From positions 1-33,025 of the forward strand of contig CAHJWK010000040.1 in the NCBI GenBank assembly GCA_903642275.1: a DNA stretch of 33,025 nucleotides. The letters are read 5' to 3'. Below the pieces are notes generated by a model, which saw nothing but the letters and a program-made list of their open reading frames with translations, searched no databases and was not told the origin of the DNA. A program made the translations under genes and the position numbers. This DNA is from Chitinophagaceae bacterium (GTDB taxonomy: Bacteria; Bacteroidota; Bacteroidia; Chitinophagales; Chitinophagaceae). Each line of letters opens with the position of its first letter. The stretch's first letter is position 1. This document shows positions 24,908 to 33,025 of the stretch, one piece after another.

Positions 24908-25519
24908 ATGTTTTTACATATTAATACAGATAATCCAAATAGGCGCCACATAAAAACGGTTATTGAATGTTTGCTTGATGGCGGTGTTATAATTTATCCG
25001 ACTGATACAATTTATGGTTTGGGTTGCGACATTTTTCAGCATAAAGCAATTGAAAGAATTTGCCGTATAAAAAATGTATCCCCGCAAAAAGCACAGTTAA
25101 GTTTTGTTTGTTATGATTTGAGTGATATGAGTAGTTACACAAAAAATATATCAACACCTTTATACCGTTTGCTTAAAGAATACTTGCCCGGCGCTTATAC
25201 TTTTATTTTACCGGCAAGTAAAGAAGTGCCAAAAATTTTACAAAGTAAAAAAAATACAATTGGCTTAAGAATACCGGATAATAATATCGCAAGAGAAATT
25301 GTTCAGCAGTTGCAACATCCTGTTTTATCTGCATCGTTGCCCGGTGAAATGGTGGAAGAATATACTGACCCTGATTTGATATATGAGAACTTTAAAAACC
25401 TTGTTGACATTGTAATTGACGGCGGCTCTGGTGGAATGGTTCCATCAACTATTATTGATTGTACAAAAGATGAATATGAAGTTATACGAATGGGTGCGGG
25501 TGAATGGGAAGATAGTTGA
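24908..25519 (+). CDS. YrdC/YciO-domain protein, putative L-threonylcarbamoyladenylate synthase
   Basis: 203 aa, a single YrdC fold. The nucleotide-binding GGVIIYPTDTIYGLGCDI stretch (about 26-43) and LRIPDN are clear, with TFILPASKEVP in the middle. The segment IKNVSPQKAQLSFVCYDLSD resembles the YciO branch more than the KxRxxxxP pattern of TsaC/Sua5, so the t6A-synthesis role is plausible but not certain. There is no SUA5 C-terminal domain. If it is TsaC it makes threonylcarbamoyl-AMP for t6A37 of tRNA; another TsaC elsewhere in the genome would point to the YciO role, which is not well defined. Confidence 0.82.
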   Translation: MFLHINTDNPNRRHIKTVIECLLDGGVIIYPTDTIYGLGCDIFQHKAIERICRIKNVSPQKAQLSFVCYDLSDMSSYTKNISTPLYRLLKEYLPGAYTFILPASKEVPKILQSKKNTIGLRIPDNNIAREIVQQLQHPVLSASLPGEMVEEYTDPDLIYENFKNLVDIVIDGGSGGMVPSTIIDCTKDEYEVIRMGAGEWEDS

Positions 25520-25541
25520 GAACCGAAAGTTGATTGTTGAT

Positions 25542-26633
25542 TTAACTGAATGGCATCTTTATAATCCTTGCTTTAAGTGGTTTATTGCGTATATCAATAA
25601 AAATTTCATTGTCTAACATTGAATGGCTGCAATCAACATAGCCCATGCCAATAGCTTTATTCAATGACGGAGATTGTGTGCCGCTGGTTACTTTACCAAT
25701 AGTATTTCCCTCCACATCTTTAATAATATAATCATGTCGCGGGATGCCACGTTCCATCATTTCAAAGCCAACAAGCTTTCTTTTAATGCCTTCAGCTTTT
25801 TGGGTTAAAAGAATTTCTTTTGATGTGAAAGATGCATCTTTATTCAGTTTTGTTATCCATCCAAGACCTGCTTCCAGTGGTGATGTTGTATCATCAATAT
25901 CATTTCCATATAAACAAAAACCCATTTCCAAACGCAATGTATCTCTTGCACCAAGGCCAATTGGTTTAATGTTTGATGATTTGCCTAATTCGAAAATCGC
26001 ATCCCATATCTTATCTGCATTGTCATCTTTATCTTCAAAATATATTTCCACGCCACCTGAACCTGTATAACCTGTTGCACTTATAATTACATTTTTAACT
26101 CCGGCAAATTCTGACCTGATAAATGTGTAATACTTCAAATTCAAAATATCATCTTCAACTAACGGCTGTAAAATTTTAGTTGAATTCGGACCCTGTATTG
26201 CAAGCAAACAGGTTTTATCGCTTATATTATGCATCTCTGCATTTTGTGTATTGTGTTCTAAAATCCAGTTCCAGTCTTTTTCAATATTACTTGAGTTTAC
26301 AACAAGCATGTATGTTTTATTTTCATCAATACAATACACAATCAAATCGTCAACAATACCACCGCTATTATTTGTAAGCGAGCTGTACTGCGCTTTTCCA
26401 TTAGTTAACTTAGATGCGTCATTAGTTGTGACGCATTGTATCAAATCAAGTGCATGTTCACCTTTTAAAATAAATTCTCCCATGTGGCTTACATCAAATA
26501 TGCCGGCATTGTTACGCACGGCTGCATGTTCATCATTAATTCCCGTATAACTTATCGGCATGTTATAACCGGCAAATTCAGCCATCTTAGCACCAAGCGC
26601 AATATGTTTTTGTGTGAAAGGTGTGTTCTTCAT
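25542..26633 (-). CDS. gcvT: Glycine cleavage system T protein (aminomethyltransferase)
   Basis: 363 aa, the normal GcvT length. It moves the aminomethyl carbon from GcvH-lipoyl to tetrahydrofolate, giving 5,10-methylene-THF, ammonia and dihydrolipoyl-GcvH. Signatures include [20 protein letters not shown] and VFDVSHMGE-like [10 protein letters not shown] at the N-terminus, [14 protein letters not shown] in the middle, [20 protein letters not shown], and [20 protein letters not shown] at the C-terminus. It starts 11 bases after recQ on the same strand, so the two probably share a transcript. gcvH and gcvP are not in the window. Confidence 0.96.
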   Translation of the reverse strand: MKNTPFTQKHIALGAKMAEFAGYNMPISYTGINDEHAAVRNNAGIFDVSHMGEFILKGEHALDLIQCVTTNDASKLTNGKAQYSSLTNNSGGIVDDLIVYCIDENKTYMLVVNSSNIEKDWNWILEHNTQNAEMHNISDKTCLLAIQGPNSTKILQPLVEDDILNLKYYTFIRSEFAGVKNVIISATGYTGSGGVEIYFEDKDDNADKIWDAIFELGKSSNIKPIGLGARDTLRLEMGFCLYGNDIDDTTSPLEAGLGWITKLNKDASFTSKEILLTQKAEGIKRKLVGFEMMERGIPRHDYIIKDVEGNTIGKVTSGTQSPSLNKAIGMGYVDCSHSMLDNEIFIDIRNKPLKARIIKMPFS

Positions 26634-26644
26634 TTAATTTAAGC

Positions 26645-28945
26645 CTAATTACCGTATTCGCTTAAAAATTTTATGCGCATAATCTTAAGCTGTTCCCATT
26701 TATAACCGCTGTCAGAAAGTTCTTCCTGTGCAACCTGTAAGGATGAGTCTTCACAATTTTTAAAGTAATCAATTATTTCTTCTTTATCATTATCATCAAG
26801 CTGCATATCATTAATGGCATAATCAAGGTTAAGCCTTGTACCACTGGCAACAATAGTTTCCATTTCATCAAGCAAACCATCAAGGCGCAAATCTTTATTG
26901 CGGGCAATGGTTTCAAGCGGAATTTTTTTATCTACATTTTGTATGATGTATATTTTGTTATTGCCCCGGTTAAGAACAGATTTCATTACAAAATCATCCG
27001 GCTTTTCAATATCATTTTCTTCAACATATTTTGCAATAAGGTCAACAAACGGCCTTCCAAATTTTAAAGCTTTACCCTTACTTACACCCTGGCATTTTTC
27101 AAGTTCTGCTAATGTTGTTGGATACATGGTTGCCATATCCTGCAGCGATGTTTCAAGAAACAGCACAAACGGTGGCAGCTTTCTTTTTTTACCTTCTTGC
27201 TGGCGTAAATCTTTCAGCATTTCAAATAGCTTTTCATCTGCTGCTGCACCGATTCCGCCGGTTTCACTTTCATCATCGTCTGCATTTGCTTCTTCAAACA
27301 AATTGTTTAATACAATTTTGAATGAAGCCGGCTTCTTCATAAACTTAATACCAGCTTCTGTAAACTTTAGCAACCCGTATTCTTCAATATCTTTCCTGAT
27401 AAGATTACCTAACAACATCTGTCGCAACAAACTGTTCCAAAAATGTTCATCCTTATCTTTTCCAATACCAAATTCAGGAAAACCTTCATGGCGAAACATT
27501 ATCACCTGCGGCGTCATCTTGCCAATAATAATATTAATAACATACTCCGCCGGGAATTTTTCATCAAGCGCCTTAATTACTTTTAACGCTTTAACCACTT
27601 CATCTTTTGTTTCTATTTTTTCTTTTGGATGAAGGCAATTATCGCAACTGCCGCAATTTTGTTCTACTCTTTCTTCACCAAAATAATGCAACAAAATAGT
27701 ACGGCGACAAACAGAACTCTCTGCATAAGCCACCGATTCATTGATAAGCTGCGCACCAACTTCACGTTCACTTAAAGGTTTGTCACGCATCAAATGTTCA
27801 AGCTTGCTTACATCTTTATGTGAATAATATAAAATACACTTTCCTTCTAATCCATCACGGCCGGCACGGCCGGTTTCCTGGTAATAATTTTCAATTGATT
27901 TTGGAATATTGTAATGAATTACAAAACGGATATCGGGTTTATCAATGCCCATTCCAAATGCAATGGTGGCAACAATTACCTGCACATCTTCATTTAAAAA
28001 AAGATCCTGTCTTTCTGCTCTTAATTTAGAATCGAGGCCTGCGTGATACGCAACTGCTTTAATATTATTTGCAACTAACAGCTCTGCAAGCTCTTCTGTT
28101 GTTTTACGATTAAGCGTATAAATAATACCGCTCTTGCCGGCATTTTGCGATATAAAACGAACAAGGTTTTTTACTGTCTGGTCTTTTTTAATTTTGGGTA
28201 AAATTTCATAATAAAGATTGGGGCGATTGAACGATGAAATAAAAATATTTGGGCTTCTTAATCCAAGGTTTCTTACGATATCACTTTGCACTTTTGGCGT
28301 TGCTGTTGCGGTAAGCGCAACAACCGGAATATCTTTATCAATAATATCCATCATCTCACGCAATCTTCTGTATTCAGGCCTGAAATCGTGGCCCCATTCT
28401 GAAATACAATGCGCTTCATCTACCGCAAAAAAAGAAATTTTTAAGTCGCGGAAAAAATCAAGGTTCTCCTGTTTGGTTAATGTTTCGGGAGCAACGTACA
28501 ACAACTTCGTTTTGCCTGTGGTTAAATCATCTTTTACTTCTTTAACCTGGCCTTTGTTTAAAGATGAATTTAGAAAATGCGCCACCGTATCGTTTTCATT
28601 ATAACCACGAACAAGGTCAACCTGGTTTTTCATGAGCGCTATTAACGGGCTTACAATAATGGCACATCCAGGTAATATAAGCGCCGGTAACTGGTAACAT
28701 AAACTTTTACCGCCACCCGTAGGCATAATTACAAACGTATCTTTGCCACTTAGTAAACTAAAAATTGCTTCTTCCTGTCTTGCTTTAAATTGTTCAAAAC
28801 CAAAATGCGTACGCAGCCCTTCATAAATATCATGGCCATTACCGCTATTTATGTTTGAAGCTTTTGCAAGCGCCTTTTTTGCTAAAGATTTTTTTTCAAC
28901 CGGAATCTCAATCTTCTCTTTTACAACCGTTTTTTTTGTCGCCAT
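26645..28945 (-). CDS. recQ: ATP-dependent DNA helicase RecQ
   Basis: 766 aa, longer than E. coli RecQ (about 610). A Lys-rich N-terminal leader of about 38 residues precedes the helicase core: PTGGGKS (75-81, K80), [19 protein letters not shown] (DEAH at 177-180), and motif [14 protein letters not shown]. The RQC zinc site follows with [12 protein letters not shown] and NCGSCDNC. A winged helix, an acidic linker ([11 protein letters not shown]), an HRDC domain (about 580-660) and a further C-terminal extension of about 100 residues complete it. RecQ unwinds recombination intermediates with 3'-5' polarity. Head of a recQ-gcvT pair, divergent from kdsD. Confidence 0.96.
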   Translation of the reverse strand: MATKKTVVKEKIEIPVEKKSLAKKALAKASNINSGNGHDIYEGLRTHFGFEQFKARQEEAIFSLLSGKDTFVIMPTGGGKSLCYQLPALILPGCAIIVSPLIALMKNQVDLVRGYNENDTVAHFLNSSLNKGQVKEVKDDLTTGKTKLLYVAPETLTKQENLDFFRDLKISFFAVDEAHCISEWGHDFRPEYRRLREMMDIIDKDIPVVALTATATPKVQSDIVRNLGLRSPNIFISSFNRPNLYYEILPKIKKDQTVKNLVRFISQNAGKSGIIYTLNRKTTEELAELLVANNIKAVAYHAGLDSKLRAERQDLFLNEDVQVIVATIAFGMGIDKPDIRFVIHYNIPKSIENYYQETGRAGRDGLEGKCILYYSHKDVSKLEHLMRDKPLSEREVGAQLINESVAYAESSVCRRTILLHYFGEERVEQNCGSCDNCLHPKEKIETKDEVVKALKVIKALDEKFPAEYVINIIIGKMTPQVIMFRHEGFPEFGIGKDKDEHFWNSLLRQMLLGNLIRKDIEEYGLLKFTEAGIKFMKKPASFKIVLNNLFEEANADDDESETGGIGAAADEKLFEMLKDLRQQEGKKRKLPPFVLFLETSLQDMATMYPTTLAELEKCQGVSKGKALKFGRPFVDLIAKYVEENDIEKPDDFVMKSVLNRGNNKIYIIQNVDKKIPLETIARNKDLRLDGLLDEMETIVASGTRLNLDYAINDMQLDDNDKEEIIDYFKNCEDSSLQVAQEELSDSGYKWEQLKIMRIKFLSEYGN

Positions 28946-29179
28946 TGTTCACAAGTTTCCATCGCTCTACCTAGAGCTAATAATGGATTAAATTAATTAT
29001 TTATCTGAATTTTTCAAAATCTGTTTCAAACTGGTTTTACATTCAGGATGTATACATGCTGTTGCAGATGTTAACAAAAATAAGTTTTTATAAGCTTTTC
29101 AAAATTCTATTTTAGTTAAAATTAAACAGGCTTTTATACAGGTTACATCATTTATAAAGCCGATGTTACATTTGCACCG
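28946..29179. other. Divergent recQ/kdsD intergenic region
   Basis: 234 AT-rich bases without a gene. GCTCTA-CC-TAGAGC at 28964-28977, 19 bases upstream of the recQ ATG, is a symmetric site that could be an operator. The kdsD -7 box lies at the right end. Nothing else recognised. Confidence 0.4.
29167..29174 (+). promoter_or_regulatory. TAnnTTTG -7 box of kdsD-manC
   Basis: TACATTTG, an exact match and identical to the purM box, ends 5 bases before the kdsD ATG. No -33 TTG at about 19 bases upstream. Confidence 0.45.
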
Positions 29180-30145
29180 ATGAATAAAAGCTTGCTTCAA
29201 TCTGCGTTTGATACAATTCAACAGGAAGCTAATGCTATTGCGGCTTTAAAAAAATATGTAGATAAATCTTTTGAACAGGCTGTTCAACTTATAAATAATA
29301 CAAGTGGCAGAGTTGTAGTTACCGGCGTTGGAAAAAGCGCCATAATTGCTCAAAAAATTGTTTCTACACTAAATTCTACGGGCACCCCTTCTTTGTTTAT
29401 GCATGCTGCAGATGCTATTCATGGTGATCTTGGAATGATTAAAAAAAATGACGTTGTACTTATACTAAGCAAAAGCGGAAATAGTGATGAAATAAAGATG
29501 CTCGTTCCGCTGATAAAAAATTTTGGTAATAAGATTATCAGCTTTGTTGGTAATGCAAATTCTTTCCTGTCAAAAAGTGCAGATATATTTTTAAATACAA
29601 CGGTTAATGAAGAAGCTTGCCCAAATAATCTTGCGCCAACAACAAGCAGCACAGCACAGATGGTTATGGGTGATGCACTTGCCATTGCACTAATGCAGCT
29701 AAAAGGTTTTGATGATAGCGATTTTGCAAAATTTCATCCGGGCGGCAATCTTGGTAAACGGCTTTATTTAAAGGTTGATGATATTTATAAACTGAATGAA
29801 AAGCCTTTTGTAAATGAAAACGCGTCTTTTAAAAATGTTATACTGAATATAACTAAGGGTAGACTAGGCGCAACGGTTGTGCTTGATGCATCAGATAAAA
29901 TAAAAGGTATAATTACGGATGGCGATATAAGACGCCTGCTTGAAAAAACAGATGATATTAAAACATTAAAAGCGGCTGATGTTGTTATATCAAACCCTAA
30001 AACAATTTTACCAACTGCTTTTGCGGTTGATGCACTTGAAACAATGAATGCATTCAACATTAATCAACTGGTAGTTGTTGGCAGTACGAAAGAATATCTT
30101 GGTATTATACATTTGCACGATTTAATTCGCGAAGGAATAATTTAA
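29180..30145 (+). CDS. kdsD: Arabinose-5-phosphate isomerase (KdsD/KpsF/GutQ family)
   Basis: 321 aa with a SIS sugar-isomerase domain followed by two CBS domains, the standard KdsD layout. It converts ribulose-5-phosphate to arabinose-5-phosphate for Kdo in lipopolysaccharide. Visible motifs: VVTGVGKSAIIAQK, FMHAADAIHGDLGMI, LSKSGNSDEIK (phosphosugar-binding serines), and LAPTTSSTAQMVMGDALA. The CBS pair runs from about 205 to 321 (GIITDGDIRRLLE in the first). manC begins 12 bases downstream, consistent with an envelope-sugar operon. Confidence 0.94.
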   Translation: MNKSLLQSAFDTIQQEANAIAALKKYVDKSFEQAVQLINNTSGRVVVTGVGKSAIIAQKIVSTLNSTGTPSLFMHAADAIHGDLGMIKKNDVVLILSKSGNSDEIKMLVPLIKNFGNKIISFVGNANSFLSKSADIFLNTTVNEEACPNNLAPTTSSTAQMVMGDALAIALMQLKGFDDSDFAKFHPGGNLGKRLYLKVDDIYKLNEKPFVNENASFKNVILNITKGRLGATVVLDASDKIKGIITDGDIRRLLEKTDDIKTLKAADVVISNPKTILPTAFAVDALETMNAFNINQLVVVGSTKEYLGIIHLHDLIREGII

Positions 30146-30157
30146 TTAAGCTTATTT

Positions 30158-31243
30158 ATGAATGAACATTTTTATGCGGCGATACTTGCCGGTGGTTTAG
30201 GTACAAGGTTTTGGCCGAAAAGCAGGGTTGCATATCCAAAGCAATTCCTGGATATTTTAAATACAGGCGAAACGCTTATTCAATCAACTTACAAACGTTA
30301 TATATCTTTTTTGCCGGCAGAAAATATCTTTATCGTTACCTCAGATGAATATGTTGACATAATTAAAGAACAACTGCCGGAGATATCGCATAGCAACATT
30401 CTTGCTGAACCAAGTCGTAAAAATACAGCGCCATGTGTTGCTTACATGTCGTTTAAATTATTGCAAACTGATCCTGAAGCATGTTTGATTGTTGCACCAA
30501 GCGATCATCTTATAACAGACACAAAAACATTTGAAGAATTAACCTTGCAGGGATTAAAATTTGCGCATGAACATAAAGCGTTTGTTACGCTTGGCATAAA
30601 GCCAACTTATCCAAATACCGGTTATGGTTATATTCAGTTTGATCAATCATCAACAAAAGAAAAAAATGTTCATAAAGTAAAAAATTTTTCAGAGAAACCA
30701 GACCTTGAGTTAGCAAAAACATTTTTAGCTAGCGGCGATTTTTTATGGAATGCCGGCATTTTTATGTGGAATGTAAAAGATGTGGTGAATGCCTTTGAAA
30801 AGTTTCAGCCGGAGATGTATGAATTATTTTCTGCTGAAAGAAACAATTTTAATAATGAAAAGGAAAAGGAGGCAATAGAGCGCATCTATCCTTTATGTGT
30901 AAGCATTTCTATTGATTATGCAATAATGGAAAAAGCAGATAACGTTTTTGTAATTCCTGCTTCTTTTGGGTGGAGTGATCTTGGAACATGGAACAGCGCT
31001 TACACCAACCTCGATAAAGATGAAAAAGAAAATGCCTTGCATGGTGATAACATCATCATTATTGATTCTATAAACTCAATGGTTTCTGCGCCACATGAAA
31101 AATTAGTTGTATTGCAGGGCTTGGATGATTTTATTGTTGTGGATACACACGATGTTTTACTCATCTGTAAAAAAGAAAAAGAACAACAGGTTAAAGAATT
31201 TTTAGCAAAAGTAAAAAAGGAAAAAGGCGATAAATATTTGTAA
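30158..31243 (+). CDS. manC: Mannose-1-phosphate guanylyltransferase
   Basis: 361 aa, a nucleotidyltransferase making GDP-mannose from mannose-1-phosphate and GTP. The N-terminal pyrophosphorylase signature AILAGGLGTRFWPKSR with YPKQFLDI is complete. Also seen are RKNTAPCVAYMSFK, APSDHLI, GYGYIQF, FSEKPDLELAK, FLWNAGIFMW and SFGWSDLGTW. It lacks the C-terminal isomerase domain of bifunctional ManC/AlgA enzymes, as is usual in Bacteroidota. Second gene of the kdsD operon. Its stop codon directly abuts the end of the convergent nadA. Confidence 0.94.
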   Translation: MNEHFYAAILAGGLGTRFWPKSRVAYPKQFLDILNTGETLIQSTYKRYISFLPAENIFIVTSDEYVDIIKEQLPEISHSNILAEPSRKNTAPCVAYMSFKLLQTDPEACLIVAPSDHLITDTKTFEELTLQGLKFAHEHKAFVTLGIKPTYPNTGYGYIQFDQSSTKEKNVHKVKNFSEKPDLELAKTFLASGDFLWNAGIFMWNVKDVVNAFEKFQPEMYELFSAERNNFNNEKEKEAIERIYPLCVSISIDYAIMEKADNVFVIPASFGWSDLGTWNSAYTNLDKDEKENALHGDNIIIIDSINSMVSAPHEKLVVLQGLDDFIVVDTHDVLLICKKEKEQQVKEFLAKVKKEKGDKYL

Positions 31244-32254
31244 TCATCCACCCAAACCCACAGCTTTACTTATTTTCAGCATTTGTTGAATTGGCTTTAA
31301 AGCACGAAGCCTTATTGCTTCATCAATTAATATTTCCGGCTCTTCATACTTCATACATAAATATAATTTTTCAAGTGTATTTAATTTCATGTGCGGGCAA
31401 TCATTACAAGCACACATATTATCAGGTGGTGCAGGAATAAATGTTTTCTGCGGCGCATCTTTCTGCATCTGGTGAAGAATGCCTGTTTCAGTAGCAACAA
31501 TAAATTCATTTGCATTATCAGTAGTTGCAAATTTTAATAATTGCGTTGTACTGCCAATGTAATCGGCATATTGTAAAACAGCTTCTTCACATTCAGGATG
31601 CGCAATCAGTTTTGCTTCAGGATGCTGCGTTTTGAGTTTTAAAATTCTTTGCTGGCTGAATATTTCATGCACCATGCAGGCACCGTTCCATAACAGCATC
31701 TGCCTGCCTGTTTTTTTAATAAGATAAGCACCAAGATTTTTATCAGGTGCAAATATTATAGGTTGATTTTTTGGAACGCTGTCAATTATTTTATCTGCAT
31801 TGCTGCTGGTGCAGATGATATCACTCATCGCTTTTACATCAGCACTGCAATTAATATATGATATAACGATATGGTCAGGATGTAATTTTTTGAACGCGGC
31901 AAATTCATCTGCAGGCGCACTGTCAGCAAGAGAACAACCGGCACGTAAATCAGGCAACACAACTTTTTTGTTCGGATTTAAAATCTTTGCCGTTTCAGCC
32001 ATAAAATGTACACCCGCAAAAACAATTATATCAGCGCTTGTTTTTTCAGCCTGCTGAGCAAGCCCTAAACTATCGCCAATATAATCAGCCACATCCTGTA
32101 TATCCGGCTCTTGGTAATAATGCGCCAATACCACCGCATTTTTTTCTTTTTTCAGTAATTCAATTTCACTAAACAAATCAAGCGAAGCATCAACATCAAT
32201 ATCCAAAAAACCTTTCAGGCTAATTTGAGCTTCAGACGTGTTAATATCTGCCAT
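31244..32254 (-). CDS. nadA: Quinolinate synthase A
   Basis: 336 aa. This [4Fe-4S] enzyme condenses iminoaspartate with dihydroxyacetone phosphate to quinolinate in de novo NAD synthesis. The three cluster cysteines are most likely C107 (LRAGCSLAD), C193 (NGACMVHE) and C286 (CNDCPHM). [20 protein letters not shown] and [20 protein letters not shown] are typical substrate-binding stretches. nadB and nadC are not adjacent. An isolated gene facing away from the 487-base intergenic region. The N-terminal 20 residues ([20 protein letters not shown]) are variable and the start is moderately certain. Confidence 0.96.
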   Translation of the reverse strand: MADINTSEAQISLKGFLDIDVDASLDLFSEIELLKKEKNAVVLAHYYQEPDIQDVADYIGDSLGLAQQAEKTSADIIVFAGVHFMAETAKILNPNKKVVLPDLRAGCSLADSAPADEFAAFKKLHPDHIVISYINCSADVKAMSDIICTSSNADKIIDSVPKNQPIIFAPDKNLGAYLIKKTGRQMLLWNGACMVHEIFSQQRILKLKTQHPEAKLIAHPECEEAVLQYADYIGSTTQLLKFATTDNANEFIVATETGILHQMQKDAPQKTFIPAPPDNMCACNDCPHMKLNTLEKLYLCMKYEEPEILIDEAIRLRALKPIQQMLKISKAVGLGG

Positions 32255-32741
32255 AGTATTTATAATACAATATATTTATAAAAAAACTTACTATTATTAC
32301 GGGTGTGCATTTCGGGATAAATTACTTCTGCACAATCAGCAAAGTTAATTAAGGCTGATTTATCAAGTATAAATCAACATCATCTGCACATGTAAAATGC
32401 AATACCACTGCATGTTTTTAAAAGATATTAAGAGTTATGTATTCCTTAAACTAACAAACTTTGAAATAATCATTCACACAAAATGCATGTTAGCAACAGA
32501 AAAGTAAATTGTGTTTTTTTATGAGTGAAATTTTACAGGCTTAAAATTTTAAATAGTTATTCTTTTTTATTAAGGTTGAAAAAAATAAAACTGCGGCTTG
32601 TCAACATAAAAGAAAGGATATAAACACAAGCATGTTAATATGTGTTTTACTTGTTAAACTTCAGTGTTTATTAGCATAAAAATGACCAATGTTGTTGAAA
32701 ACACAGATTCTCCTATTTTTGCCATCCTTTAAAATTTTATA
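32255..32741. other. 487-base intergenic region with stem-loops
   Basis: No gene recognised. TGATTTAT-CAAGT-ATAAATCA at 32356-32376 is a perfect 8-bp stem with a 5-base loop. ATGCA...TGCAT at 32397-32413 is followed by GTTTTT and looks like a weak plus-strand terminator, although no gene reads into it from the left. This could be the end of a small RNA starting near 32300, but I see no promoter that makes this convincing. Confidence 0.35.
32692..32721 (+). promoter_or_regulatory. Promoter of the PpiD-like gene
   Basis: TTG at 32692-32694, a 19-base spacer, then TATTTTTG at 32714-32721. Both elements and spacing fit the Bacteroidota sigma-A promoter (TTG-N19-TAnnTTTG). It leaves a leader of about 15 bases before the ATG at 32742. 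Confidence 0.55.
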
Positions 32742-33025
32742 ATGTCAGTTATTCAGAAGATTAGAGATAAAGCGGCATGGATTGTTTTTGGTGCTATTGT
32801 AGTTGCCTTGCTTTCATTTATCATGCAGGATTATTTTTTTAATAAAGGCAGAAATTCAGGAGGAGGTTCCGCAACAACAGTTGGAAAAATAAATGGTACT
32901 TCAATAAGCCACGATGACTTTGAAAGAAAAATAAGTTTTTATGAGCAGGCTAACAATGGCCAGGTGCAGCGTACACAATTAATAAGCAGTGTATGGGATT
33001 TTATGGTGAACCAAACAGTGATTGA
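32742..33025 (+). CDS. PpiD-like periplasmic chaperone/peptidyl-prolyl isomerase, 5' part
   Basis: The first 94 codons of a gene that runs off the window. Translation gives MSVIQKIRDKAAWIVFGAIV, a short cytoplasmic basic stretch followed by one membrane anchor (about residues 12-31). A Gly/Ser linker (RNSGGGS) and VGKINGTSISHDDFERKISF, the start of a SurA_N-like chaperone domain, come next. This is the N-terminus expected of inner-membrane PpiD proteins, which assist outer-membrane protein folding. The parvulin domain would lie beyond the window and cannot be confirmed here. Confidence 0.85.
   Translation, partial: MSVIQKIRDKAAWIVFGAIVVALLSFIMQDYFFNKGRNSGGGSATTVGKINGTSISHDDFERKISFYEQANNGQVQRTQLISSVWDFMVNQTVI

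Noticed and set aside
26898-27632. 244-codon plus-strand frame inside recQ
   Set aside because: Entirely antisense to RecQ HRDC/RQC coding sequence; Ser/Phe-rich shadow composition.

Overview
The window reads as ordinary chromosome of a member of the Bacteroidota, most likely Chitinophagaceae-like. The evidence is low GC, methionine synthase split into a homocysteine domain gene and a pterin/B12/SAM gene, secreted M28 and carboxypeptidase-regulatory-domain proteins, PpiD and RecQ of the type seen in this phylum, few Shine-Dalgarno sequences, and TAnnTTTG promoter boxes close to start codons. Genus assignment is inference.

Layout. 1-5.5 kb: a UDP-glucuronate 4-epimerase (minus), a small DUF2007-type protein, a secreted GCPII-like M28 peptidase, a 2OG-Fe(II) oxygenase that seems to have lost its middle, and an overlapping chromate transporter. 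5.5-9.4 kb: a minus-strand feoA-nadD pair, then ybeY, a frameshifted CAP-domain gene bracketed by two parS-like palindromes, and mnmG. 9.4-12.4 kb: a secreted hypothetical protein and the divergent ribF/purM pair. 12.4-13.8 kb: an accessory-looking island with a 186-aa unknown protein, a terminator, ten degenerate 21-bp repeats, a perfect 24-bp palindrome and fragments of dispersed repeats. 13.8-19.6 kb: a 1066-aa UvrD-like helicase fused to a four-cysteine nuclease domain, two lipoproteins, and recR. 19.8-24.1 kb: the split metH, with an ORF6N-domain gene between its halves. 24.1-32.3 kb: a LOG-family hydrolase, a YrdC/YciO-like protein, a recQ-gcvT pair, a kdsD-manC pair and nadA. The window ends inside a ppiD-like gene.

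Most genes are housekeeping: NAD (nadD, nadA), riboflavin/FAD, purine, one-carbon and methionine metabolism (gcvT, metH), RNA maturation (ybeY, mnmG), recombination and repair (recR, recQ, helicase-nuclease), and surface sugar precursors (epimerase, kdsD, manC).

The least ordinary signals are: (1) the ORF6N gene inside the metH locus, with two 25-27-bp palindromes sharing a TCACAAATTGYGA core, one upstream of it and one inside its coding sequence; (2) two 14/16 matches to parS flanking a decayed CAP gene next to mnmG; (3) the in-frame internal deletion in the oxygenase; (4) the 21-bp repeat array. I see no CRISPR array, rRNA, tRNA, integrase or intact transposase. No complete novel defence system can be supported.
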